Below the pieces are notes generated by a model, which worked only from the letters and a program-made list of their open reading frames with translations, had not been told where the DNA came from and made no database searches. A DNA stretch of 64,000 bases. Origin: Oscillatoria princeps RMCB-10. Lineage in GTDB: Bacteria; Cyanobacteriota; Cyanobacteriia; Cyanobacteriales; Oscillatoriaceae. A program made the position numbers and the translations under genes. Of the stretch, positions 1-7,892 are shown piece after piece. The stretch lies in NCBI GenBank assembly GCA_019359235.1, contig JAHHHT010000014.1, forward strand, positions 1 to 64,000, in the 5' to 3' direction. Numbering within the stretch: position 1 is the first letter of the stretch; each line of letters starts with the position of its first letter.

Positions 1-147
1 GAGCTCCTACCTCGGACGTTCGAGCTCCTACCTCGGACGTTCGAGCTCCTACCTCGGACGTTCGAGCTCCTACCTCGGACGTTCGAGCTCCTACCTCGGA
101 CGTTCGAGCTCCTACCTCGGACGTTCGAGCTCCTACCTCGGACGTTC
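1..147. repeat. 21-bp tandem repeat array (7 copies, cut by window start)
   Basis: Seven uninterrupted identical copies of a 21-bp unit that begins GAGCTCCTACCTCGG and ends ACGTTC. The array runs into the left edge, so its true length is unknown. A second array with the same period and a related unit (also starting GAGCTC) lies at 60066-60356. The period is a multiple of 3, so frames stay open, but no start signal or recognisable product is seen. Confidence 0.95.
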
Positions 148-150
148 GGC

Positions 151-174
151 AGAGACGCGACATGTCGCGTCTCT
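151..174. repeat. Palindrome around AGACGCGACATGTCGCGTCT
   Basis: Perfect inverted repeat followed by CTACAA. Related copies lie at 13163-13210 (two), 26837-26862 and 45969-45996; the latter two have ATAAAT in the loop. It is a dispersed palindrome of the kind common between cyanobacterial genes. It sits about 135 bp upstream of crtQ and could fold in the leader RNA, but no function can be assigned. Confidence 0.85.
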
Positions 175-309
175 ACAAGCTCACGCTGGCCCGACTCGTA
201 TTACAGTGGGTAAAGAAATTTCACCGGCACGCCGGGGTGAGCGGGAAGCACGCCGGGGGGAGTGCCGGTCGTATTAAAATGTGTAAAGAAATTTAACAGG
301 AAAGGCAGA

Positions 310-1779
310 ATGCGAGTAGCAATCGCCGGCGCAGGACTGGCAGGTATGGCCACGGCTGTCGATTTGGTCGATGCCGGCCACGAAGTGGAAATCTTTGAGT
401 CTCGCCCTTTTGTGGGGGGTAAAGTCGGCAGCTGGGTGGACGCGGACGGCAACCACGTTGAAATGGGCTTGCACGTTTTCTTTGGCTGCTACTATAACCT
501 ATTCGACTTGATGAAGAAAGTGGGCGCAATTGACAACCTGCGCCTGAAAGAGCACAGTCACACTTTTGTCAATAGGGGCGGCACCATCGGCGCTCTGGAT
601 TTCCGGTTCATCACGGGGGCACCCTTCAACGGGCTGAAGGCATTTTTCACGACTTCCCAGCTGTCGCTGCAGGATAAACTCAAAAATGCCCTGGCGCTGG
701 GCACCAGCCCCTTGGTTCGCGGCTTGGTGGACTTCGAGGGGGCGATGAAAACTATCCGCGATCTGGATAAAATCAGCTTTGCGGACTGGTTCCGCAGTCA
801 CGGCGGTTCAGAGGGCAGCATCAAGCGGATGTGGAACCCGATCGCCTACGCTTTGGGCTTCATCGATTGCGAAAATATTTCCGCCCGCTGCATGTTGACA
901 ATTTTCCAGTTTTTTGCTGCGAAAACTGAGGCGTCGGTGCTGCGAATGCTGGAAGGCTCTCCGGATGAATACTTGCACAAGCCGGTGGTTAAATATATAG
1001 AGGATCGGGGCGGCAAAATCTATACGCGGCGGCGGGTGCGCTCGATTGCCTTCGAGGATGCCGGTGGGGAGACTCGCGTCACCGGCATGGTGGTGGCGAA
1101 GGGCGAGACGGAAGAAACGATTGTGGCGGATGCTTATGTCTTCGCCTGCGATGTGCCGGGGATTCAGCGGGTGCTGCCGCAAGAGTGGCGCAAGTGGCCA
1201 GAATTTGACAATATTTATAAGCTGGATACGGTGCCGGTGGCGACGGTGCAGCTGCGGTTTGATGGCTGGGTGACGGAATTGCACGACGCCGAGAAGCGCA
1301 AGCAATTGCAGCAGGCGGCGGGGATGGATAATTTGCTTTACACGCCGGATGCGGACTTTTCCTGTTTTGCGGATTTGGCTTTGACGAGCCCGGCGGATTA
1401 CTACCGGCAGGGGCAAGGTTCTCTGCTGCAGCTGGTGCTGACGCCGGGAGATCCGTTTATTAAGCAGAGCAATGAGGAGATCGCCGGGCACGTTCTCAAG
1501 CAGGTTCACGAGCTGTTACCGTCATCGCGGGAGTTGAACATGACCTGGTACAGTGTGGTGAAACTGGCTCAGTCTCTGTACCGGGAAGCGCCGGGGATGG
1601 ATGTTTACCGCCCGTCGCAAAAGACGCCGGTGGGGAATTTTTTCCTCGCCGGCAGTTACACGATGCAGGATTATATTGACAGTATGGAAGGGGCGACGAT
1701 TTCGGGGCGTCAGGCTGCAAAGGCGATTTTGGAGAGCGCCCAGCAATTTGTCCGGCGAGTGCCGGTGGCTGCCGGTTGA
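310..1779 (+). CDS. crtQ: Zeta-carotene desaturase (CrtQ/Zds type)
   Basis: FAD-dependent desaturase of carotenoid synthesis that converts zeta-carotene towards lycopene, probably membrane-associated. The N-terminus carries the Rossmann dinucleotide motif GAGLAG (residues 7-12), and the stretch [13 protein letters not shown] and C-terminal [15 protein letters not shown] match plant/cyanobacterial Zds and phytoene desaturase enzymes. Length is 489 aa, normal for the family. An in-frame GTG at 262 gives a longer product, but the ATG at 310 has a good AGGAAAGG ribosome site at 299-306 and starts directly at the FAD motif, so it is chosen. An SRPBCC protein gene follows on the same strand about 300 bp downstream. 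Confidence 0.93.
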   Translation: MRVAIAGAGLAGMATAVDLVDAGHEVEIFESRPFVGGKVGSWVDADGNHVEMGLHVFFGCYYNLFDLMKKVGAIDNLRLKEHSHTFVNRGGTIGALDFRFITGAPFNGLKAFFTTSQLSLQDKLKNALALGTSPLVRGLVDFEGAMKTIRDLDKISFADWFRSHGGSEGSIKRMWNPIAYALGFIDCENISARCMLTIFQFFAAKTEASVLRMLEGSPDEYLHKPVVKYIEDRGGKIYTRRRVRSIAFEDAGGETRVTGMVVAKGETEETIVADAYVFACDVPGIQRVLPQEWRKWPEFDNIYKLDTVPVATVQLRFDGWVTELHDAEKRKQLQQAAGMDNLLYTPDADFSCFADLALTSPADYYRQGQGSLLQLVLTPGDPFIKQSNEEIAGHVLKQVHELLPSSRELNMTWYSVVKLAQSLYREAPGMDVYRPSQKTPVGNFFLAGSYTMQDYIDSMEGATISGRQAAKAILESAQQFVRRVPVAAG

Positions 1780-2085
1780 TTCAACCCCACCCCCTAACCC
1801 CCTCCCCGCAAGCGGGGAGGGGGAAGTGTCACCCTCCTAAATAGCCTATTTTTGCTCACGCGCGATCGTTCTGCGCCCGGTTCGAGAAACCGGGTTTCTT
1901 TAAGAAACCCGGTTTCTATCTGCATCTCGCAGCCGGTTCAATAATCGGGAGGCGGAGCCTCTCAAATAATCGGGAGGCGGAGCCTCTCAAAGAGCGTTCC
2001 CAGGCTCCGCCTGGGAACGAGAAACGAGAAACGAACGAGAAACGAGAAAAAAATCCAAAATCTAAAATCCAAAATCTAAAATACA
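1780..2085. repeat. Intergenic repeats between crtQ and the SRPBCC gene
   Basis: No gene is seen. The stretch holds a GAAACCGGGTTTCT/AGAAACCCGGTTTCT palindrome (about 1881-1918), two direct copies of an AATCGGGAGGCGGAGCCTCTC unit (about 1940-1990), a GTTCCCAGGCTCCGCCTGGG hairpin (about 1996-2016) and short repeats of AAATCCAAAATCT just before the next start codon. Confidence 0.8.
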
Positions 2086-2553
2086 ATGTCAGATTGGCTG
2101 GAACATAGTGTGCAGGTAGAGGTGGCGGTTCCGATGGAGTTGGTGTGGAACCTCTGGTCTGATTTAGAGCAGATGCCCCGCTGGATGAAGTGGATTGAAT
2201 CGGTTCATGTGCTAGAGGAGAAGCCAGAACTGTCGCGCTGGAAACTCGCGACCGGCAATTTGGAATTCAGCTGGCTTTCGCGGATTGTGAAATTAGTGCC
2301 GCACCAGATTATTCAGTGGGAATCTGTTGATGGGTTGCCAAATCGGGGGGCGGTGCGGTTTTACGACCGGCACGGGAGCAGTATTGTGAAGCTGACGGTT
2401 TCATACGCGATTCCCGGGATTCTGGGCAAGCTGATGGATAACCTGTTTTTGGGGCGGGCGGTAGAGTCAACGATTCAGGCGGATTTGGAGCGGTTTCGCG
2501 AGTACGCGCTCAAAGTGGAATTCCCTGAGAAGGTGCTGGCAAATAACAAGTGA
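2086..2553 (+). CDS. SRPBCC family (polyketide cyclase/dehydrase-like) protein
   Basis: 155-residue protein with the pattern of the START/SRPBCC helix-grip fold: an N-terminal strand (HSVQVEVAVPMELVWNLWSD), the motif MPRWMKWIESV, and a long C-terminal helix (FLGRAVESTIQADLERFREY). Such proteins bind hydrophobic ligands. A small SRPBCC gene is often seen next to crtQ in cyanobacteria, which suggests a link to carotenoid or membrane metabolism, but no substrate can be named from sequence. No signal peptide or membrane segment is visible. Confidence 0.8.
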   Translation: MSDWLEHSVQVEVAVPMELVWNLWSDLEQMPRWMKWIESVHVLEEKPELSRWKLATGNLEFSWLSRIVKLVPHQIIQWESVDGLPNRGAVRFYDRHGSSIVKLTVSYAIPGILGKLMDNLFLGRAVESTIQADLERFREYALKVEFPEKVLANNK

Positions 2554-2663
2554 TAGATAGCGTTGTGAGAGCGCAGAAACCGGGTTTCTGGAAGAAACCC
2601 GGTTTCTGGTGCGACTGGATAGAAGATTTCAAATCAAGGAAAATACCACATTTATAGGAACGG

Positions 2664-4802
2664 ATGATGGAAGGTAAGCCCCCTGAATCCCCAAGCCTTC
2701 AACAGGAGGCGGTGAGCGAGAAGACTTCAAGCGCTCGTCTCAAAGAACTTGCAGGAGTTAGCCCGGATCTGGCGCGACTGGTTGCTAGCAACCCGGGCGC
2801 AACTCCAGAGCTGCTGCGAGAACTTGCCGGTAGCAGAGATCCGCACACGCGCCAGAATGTGGCAGCCAACCCCAACACGCCGACTGAAGTGTTGCTAAAG
2901 TTAGGGAAGGAGTTTCCGGAAGAAGTTCTGAATAATCCTGTATTTTCTTTACTGTTTCTGGAAAACCCGAATATCCTCAACGAAATGCCGGTGACTGCGC
3001 TGCGAAATCTCCTCAAGCAGGAGGGGGTGCCGGTGGCTTTTCTGGAGTGGGGGGCGCACAGCTGGGATGCAGAAGTGCAGATGGCGGTGGCGATGAACGC
3101 CCAAACTCCTTCAGCGGCTTTGCAGAAGCTGGCTAAAAGCCAGGATTCTAATGTAGCAGAAGCTGCAAGGCTGCATGTAAACTTAGCGGGAGAGATAACT
3201 GAAGACTGGGACGAGCGAGCCAAGACAGAAATTTTGAACACTGAGATCGGGAAAAGCTATTGGGACTACTTAGAAAGCTTAGCAAATACAGGTGCGATTC
3301 CTTATTTTGTAATTCAAACTTTTCCTGAAAATTGCGAACTACTCCACCAGATTGCCAGCAATCCTCACACGCCTGGAAGAACGCTGGAGGAATTGGTTAA
3401 AAATAGGGATTGGGAAATCCGTCTGGCGGTTGCGGCGAATCCCAGAACACCGGCGAGAAGTCTCGCTCACTTGTGTGTGGATAAAAATTGGTGGGTTCGC
3501 TGGGAAGTCGCCCGCAATCCTAACACGCCGGCAAGGGTTCTGGAGCATTTAGCTGTTCGAGAGGTGCGCGAGGAGGTGCAATTAGCTGTGGTGACGCACG
3601 TCGAAACTCCTGCGCCGGCATTGCAGAAGTTGCTGAAAAGCCGGTATAGTAAAGTGGCAGCGGTTGCGCGGCTGCGCCTGGATTGGGCGGGAGACAAGAA
3701 GAAAGGATGGTTAGAGGAAGCTAATCAGATTATTCAGAACACCGAGCTCGGTAATAAAGATATAGAAGATTTGGAAAATTTAGCCAAAACTGCTAGAAGC
3801 GGGGAGCGGGCAATGGCCTCAAATATTAGTGCGGAGGGGAAAATGCTGGAGGACTTAGCCCGGGAGAAGAATTGGCAGGTACGTCTGGAAGTCGCCAAGA
3901 ATCCCAACACGCCCGAAACAATTCTGGAGTATTTAGCCAGGGATAGTGAATTTTGGGTGCGCCTGGAAGTCGCTCACAACCCCAACACGCCCGGGCGAAT
4001 CCTGGAGGAGTTGGGGATGGATGATTATTCTCAGTTGCGCAGCCTTATTAGCGAAAAAACAGACCCACCTGCAAGCTTAATTGCAGATATATTAGGCCCT
4101 GAAGCCGAATTTTGGATCGCTGTGGAAGTGGCCCAAAACCCCAACACGCCGGTCAGCCTTCTGGAGCGGTTAGCCAAACACAATCAGGCAGGGGTTCGTG
4201 AGTCAGTTGCGAAGAATTCTAACCTAACTGCAAGCCTAATAAAGCAGTTGGCCGAGGATGATGATTTTCAGGTTATTTGCAACCTGGCTTTAAATCCCAA
4301 CACTCCTGCCAGCATCCTGGAAAAGTTTGCGAGAGCTCGTCAGGGTTTTTGGGTTAACGTCAGCATTGCCTCAAATCCCAACATTACTGCAAGCATTCAG
4401 GAGCTGTTGGTGAAAAATAATGATTCTGGGGTTCGCCAAAACCTTGCCTCAAATCCCAGCACTCCTGCAAGCATTCTCGAACAGCTAGTAAGCGATGGCG
4501 ACTCCCGCGTTCGCCAAGTTGCGATCGCGCCGTACTTGGCGAAAAAGCCAGAGGGTTTACCTTTGGTGCTGGAGCATTACAACAAGGATGATAAGCCTTC
4601 CTTTAAGCGGCTAATGGTTATGCTGCACCCCGAAATACCCGCTCAATTTTTAGCACAAAACGTCCGCTGGTCAGTATGGCTAGAGCGCTATGCCATTACC
4701 CAGCATGCCAATACGCCACTGAATACGCTGGAGGTTTTGGCGCGGGATAGCAACCGCATTGTTCGGGCTGCTGCTAAAGCCAATTTGCAGGGGCGCAGCT
4801 AA
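2664..4802 (+). CDS. LRV (leucine-rich repeat variant) protein, first of three
   Basis: 712-residue protein made mainly of units of about 26 residues with consensus NPNTPxxxLxxLAxDxxxxVRxxVA, the signature of LRV/HEAT-like alpha-solenoids that act as protein-binding scaffolds. A conserved N-terminal block (about residues 20-130, including TRQNVAANPNTPTEVLLKLG) and a conserved C-terminal block (LAKKPEGLPLVLEHY ... ERYAITQHANTPL) are shared with the two downstream paralogues. Repeats here are diverged, so it is the oldest of the three. The start at 2664 follows a TAGGAA site; ATG at 2667 is equally possible. No signal peptide is seen. The function is unknown; tandem paralogues and the downstream MoxR/vWA pair suggest one cluster. 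Confidence 0.85.
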   Translation: MMEGKPPESPSLQQEAVSEKTSSARLKELAGVSPDLARLVASNPGATPELLRELAGSRDPHTRQNVAANPNTPTEVLLKLGKEFPEEVLNNPVFSLLFLENPNILNEMPVTALRNLLKQEGVPVAFLEWGAHSWDAEVQMAVAMNAQTPSAALQKLAKSQDSNVAEAARLHVNLAGEITEDWDERAKTEILNTEIGKSYWDYLESLANTGAIPYFVIQTFPENCELLHQIASNPHTPGRTLEELVKNRDWEIRLAVAANPRTPARSLAHLCVDKNWWVRWEVARNPNTPARVLEHLAVREVREEVQLAVVTHVETPAPALQKLLKSRYSKVAAVARLRLDWAGDKKKGWLEEANQIIQNTELGNKDIEDLENLAKTARSGERAMASNISAEGKMLEDLAREKNWQVRLEVAKNPNTPETILEYLARDSEFWVRLEVAHNPNTPGRILEELGMDDYSQLRSLISEKTDPPASLIADILGPEAEFWIAVEVAQNPNTPVSLLERLAKHNQAGVRESVAKNSNLTASLIKQLAEDDDFQVICNLALNPNTPASILEKFARARQGFWVNVSIASNPNITASIQELLVKNNDSGVRQNLASNPSTPASILEQLVSDGDSRVRQVAIAPYLAKKPEGLPLVLEHYNKDDKPSFKRLMVMLHPEIPAQFLAQNVRWSVWLERYAITQHANTPLNTLEVLARDSNRIVRAAAKANLQGRS

Positions 4803-4849
4803 GAGCTAGTTCACCCTCAGAGCTTACCTCAATAAATCGGTAAGAGCGC

Positions 4850-4925
4850 ACTGAACTTAGGCGGTGAGTTTCCAGAGCAAGTGCTGAATAATCTTTGCTA
4901 GATTAACTTTTTCTGGAAACCGGCA
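4850..4925 (+). pseudogene. Remnant of an LRV gene N-terminal region
   Basis: About 75 bp aligns with the conserved N-terminal part of the LRV genes: AACTTAGGCGGTGAGTTTCC, then AAGTGCTGAATAATC, then TTTTTCTGGAAACC match the segments encoding LKLGxEFPEExLNNPVFSLLFLEN. An internal piece is missing and the rest of the gene is absent. It shows that the cluster once held another copy, or that a duplication/deletion end-point lies here. Confidence 0.65.
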
Positions 4926-5073
4926 GGTTCTGTGTTCTGGATCACAGCCAAACGACCGCAGAAGTGCTAACAGCAAGCTGCAGTTCGTTTGGCATCGCCC
5001 ACTTGCATTACCAATCCCCCCAATCCCCCACCTGCTCCGCTCAGAATTTTCTCAAAATATTGGCAGGGGATGA

Positions 5074-5270
5074 TATCATGTCCGGTAGCACCGTTGTTGG
5101 GGCGGGTTTATCAATTCTTTGAGCTGCGCCGTCAATATCTTTGGCGAAACCCGCCCCTACAGGGGGTAGGGGCGGGTTTATTCATATTCGGCTCGCTCGC
5201 CGGAAATATTTTGGCGCTCACCCGCCCCTACAAGGGTATGTATACAAAACCGATGCCAGCGGACATGATA
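5074..5270. mobile_element. MITE-like element, family 1, copy A (197 bp)
   Basis: Perfect 11-bp terminal inverted repeats, TATCATGTCCG and CGGACATGATA, flanked on both sides by TGA (5071-5073 and 5271-5273). The duplicated region upstream of LRV3 has the uninterrupted sequence GGCAGGGGATGACAGCCGC with a single TGA (7828-7830), which is the exact empty site. The interior holds GGGGCGGGTTTAT and ACCCGCCCCTACA, themselves inverted, and no coding capacity. Non-autonomous; the transposase is not in this window. Confidence 0.92.
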
Positions 5271-5335
5271 TGACAGCCGCATTAGCCGGTGCTAAAATAA
5301 AGTTACGGCGCTCGCAACATGTATAGGAGCCGAGA

Positions 5336-7609
5336 ATGGAACCACTGTCCCCAGAATCCCTCAGCCTCGAAGAACAAGAGGCAGCCAATCCAAATACTCC
5401 CAGCATTCGCCTCGGAGAACTGGCTTCAGCTAGCACCGGCTTGGCGCAGCTGGTGGCCAAAAACCCTTGCGCCCCTTCCTCACTGCTGGCAGAGTTGAGT
5501 GAGAGCAAGGATGCTATCACCCGCCAGAATGTGGCAGCAAATCCCAATACCCCGACAGAGGTGTTGCTGAAGTTAGGCGCTGAGTTTCCTGAAGAACTGC
5601 TGAACAATCCGGTTTTTTCTCTTTTGTTGCTAGAGAAACCCAATCTGGCAGAGTCAATACCACGGGCAACTCTGGCGAGTCTTGTCAAGCTGGAGACGGT
5701 GCCGGTTTCTGTCGTAAATCAGGCGGTAAAGAAGGTGAGTAATCAAGAGATACTGTTAGCCTTGGCGAACCGCAACAGAACTCCTTGTTCAGCCTTGATA
5801 ATCCTGGCTGAACACAGCTATGAAGAGGTCAAATATGCGGCGCAGCTTCATGTAAAATTGGCGGGTAAGATGACCCAAAGCCGGGAGCTTAAAACCATAC
5901 AAAATATCTTGTCGGAGTGGGATGTATCGCTTGACGTTAAGGGAATGAAAATATTAAAATATATAGGTGTATTTACTGATGCTTTTAAAAGTTTACCTAA
6001 GATTTTCAGGCACTTGCCCAGTATAGCCGCAAATCCCATTACGCCGGTCAGCCTCCTTATGCAGTTGGCGGAAGATAGTGATTTGGAAATTCGCAGGGAT
6101 GTGGCCTCAAATCCCAACACGCCGGTCAGCGTCCTTATGCAGTTGGCGAAAGATAGTGATTCGGAAGTTCGCAGTAACGTTGCCGCAAATCCCAATACGC
6201 CGGTCAGCCTGCTTGTGCAGTTAACGAAAGATAGTAATTGGCTGGTTCGCAGGGATGTGGCCTCAAATCCCAACACGCCGGTCAGCCTGCTTGTGCGGTT
6301 GGCGGAAGATAGTGATTCGGAAGTTCGCAGTAACGTTGCCGCAAATCTCAATACGCCGGTCAGCCTGCTTGTGCAGTTAACGAAAGATAGTAATTGGCTG
6401 GTTCGCAGGGATGTGGCCTCAAATCCCAACACGCCGGTCAGCCTGCTTGTGCGGTTGGCGAAAGATAGTGATTTGTGGGTTCGCAGGAAGGTGGCCTCAA
6501 ATTCCAACACGCCGGTCAGCCTGCTTGTGCGGTTGGCGAAATATAGTGATTTGGAAATTCGCAGGAACGTTGCCGCAAATCCCAACACGCCGGTCAGCCT
6601 CCTGGAGCAGTTGCGGTTGGCAAAAAATAGTAATTCGTGGTTTCGCAGGTATTGCAGGCATTCGGAAGTTCGCAGGAACTTTGCCGCAAATCCCAACACG
6701 CCGGTCAGCATCCTGGAGCCGTTGGCGGAAGATAGTGATTCGTTAGTTCGCGGGAACGTTGCCGCAAATACCAACACGCCGGTCAGCCTCCTTATGCAGT
6801 TGGCGGAAGATAGTGATTCGTTAGTTCGCGGGAACGTTGCCGCAAATCCCAACACGCCGGTCAGCATCCTTATGCAGTTGGCGGAAGATAGTGATTCGTT
6901 AGTTCGCGGGAACGTTGCCGCAAATCCCAACACGCCGGTCAGCATCCTTATGCAGTTGGCGGAAGATAGTGATTCGGAAGTTCGCAGGAAGGTTGCCGCA
7001 AATCCCAACACGCCGGTCAGCATCCTGGAGCCGTTGGCGGAAGATAGTGATTCGGAAGTTCGCAGGAAGGTTGCCAAAAATCCCAATGCGCCGGTTAGCG
7101 TCCTTATGCGGTTGGCGGAAGATAGTGATTCGGAAGTTCGCAGGGAGGTTGCCAAAAATCCCAACAAGTCCGTCAGCCTGCTTATGAAGTTGGCGAAATA
7201 TCAGGAACTGGATATTCGCACGGAGATAGCCTCAAATCCCAACACGCCGGTCAGTGTCCTGGAGCAACTATTAGGAGGTCCCGAAGAGACTATTCTGCAA
7301 ATTGCAGTGGGCCGGTACTTGGCTAAAAACCCTAACGGACTACCCGTGGTACTCCAGCATTACCCCAAAGATTATACTCCTAAATATAGCTCGCCTCAAT
7401 ATAGCCGGCTCTTTATTCTTCTGCACCCCCAAGTTCCCAGTAACTTCCTGGCAGAAAACAGCCGGTCACTGTGGTGGTGGGAGCGCTATGCTGTGGCGCA
7501 GCACCCCAATACCCTACCCGACACGCTCAAAACTTTGGCCGGCGACGCCAACCGCCTTGTCCGCGCCGCTGCCAGAGCGAATTTACAAAATCGCAAAAAC
7601 CAGGCATAA
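5336..7609 (+). CDS. LRV repeat protein, second of three (16 near-identical repeats)
   Basis: 757 residues. Start ATG 5336 is preceded by TAGGAG. The N-terminal block (residues 1-220) is identical to that of the third gene apart from Q14 versus P. It is followed by 16 units of 26 residues (78 bp) of the form NPNTPVSLLxxLAxDSDxxVRRxVAA, then a conserved tail (GLPVVLQHY ... WWWERYAVAQHPNT). Several repeats are identical at DNA level, the hallmark of recent unequal crossing-over. One unit, near 6600-6690, carries an 11-residue irregular insertion (RLAKNSNSWFRRYCRHSEVRR), probably a scar of such an event. Likely a cytoplasmic binding scaffold; ligand unknown. Confidence 0.87.
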   Translation: MEPLSPESLSLEEQEAANPNTPSIRLGELASASTGLAQLVAKNPCAPSSLLAELSESKDAITRQNVAANPNTPTEVLLKLGAEFPEELLNNPVFSLLLLEKPNLAESIPRATLASLVKLETVPVSVVNQAVKKVSNQEILLALANRNRTPCSALIILAEHSYEEVKYAAQLHVKLAGKMTQSRELKTIQNILSEWDVSLDVKGMKILKYIGVFTDAFKSLPKIFRHLPSIAANPITPVSLLMQLAEDSDLEIRRDVASNPNTPVSVLMQLAKDSDSEVRSNVAANPNTPVSLLVQLTKDSNWLVRRDVASNPNTPVSLLVRLAEDSDSEVRSNVAANLNTPVSLLVQLTKDSNWLVRRDVASNPNTPVSLLVRLAKDSDLWVRRKVASNSNTPVSLLVRLAKYSDLEIRRNVAANPNTPVSLLEQLRLAKNSNSWFRRYCRHSEVRRNFAANPNTPVSILEPLAEDSDSLVRGNVAANTNTPVSLLMQLAEDSDSLVRGNVAANPNTPVSILMQLAEDSDSLVRGNVAANPNTPVSILMQLAEDSDSEVRRKVAANPNTPVSILEPLAEDSDSEVRRKVAKNPNAPVSVLMRLAEDSDSEVRREVAKNPNKSVSLLMKLAKYQELDIRTEIASNPNTPVSVLEQLLGGPEETILQIAVGRYLAKNPNGLPVVLQHYPKDYTPKYSSPQYSRLFILLHPQVPSNFLAENSRSLWWWERYAVAQHPNTLPDTLKTLAGDANRLVRAAARANLQNRKNQA

Positions 7610-7892
7610 TACATTTGGGAGAATTCAGCCTGCTGTTTTGAGGCTGAAAATTTATAGACTATGAAGAAGAACTTTCCCCTCGCAGGGGTCTGTGTTCTGG
7701 AACGCAGCCAAACGACCGCAGAAGTGCTAGCAGCAAGCCGCAGTTATTTCAGAGCGCACTTACACTGCCAATCCCCCCAATCCCCCACCAGAGCCGCTGA
7801 AAATTTTCTCAAAATATTGGCAGGGGATGACAGCCGCATTAGCCGGTGCTAAAATAAAGTTACGGCGCTCGCAACATGTATAGGAGCCGAGA
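7610..7892. other. Intergenic region before LRV3 with MITE empty site
   Basis: Duplicate of the region before LRV2 but lacking the 197-bp element: the sequence CAGGGGATGACAGCC at 7821-7835 is the unoccupied target. From 7828 onward it matches 5271 onward without visible change up to the start codon. Confidence 0.85.

Larger units (their letters stand above)
4803..5335. other. Intergenic region between LRV1 and LRV2
   Basis: Holds the LRV remnant (4850-4925), a block at about 4928-5070 homologous to 7686-7827 upstream of LRV3 (shared ACAGCCAAACGACCGCAGAA and CTCAAAATATTGGCAGG), and the inserted element at 5074-5270. The last 65 bp before the start codon are identical to those before LRV3. No further gene is seen. 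Confidence 0.8.

Noticed and set aside
1-147. CRISPR array
   Set aside because: Units are contiguous with no spacers and no cas genes are present; the same holds for 60066-60356 and 53811-54172.
5848-7167. Long open frame on the minus strand opposite LRV2 (439 codons)
   Set aside because: It is kept open by the 78-bp periodic coding repeats on the plus strand; the antisense product is a low-complexity repeat with no family likeness, and the same frame appears opposite LRV3.
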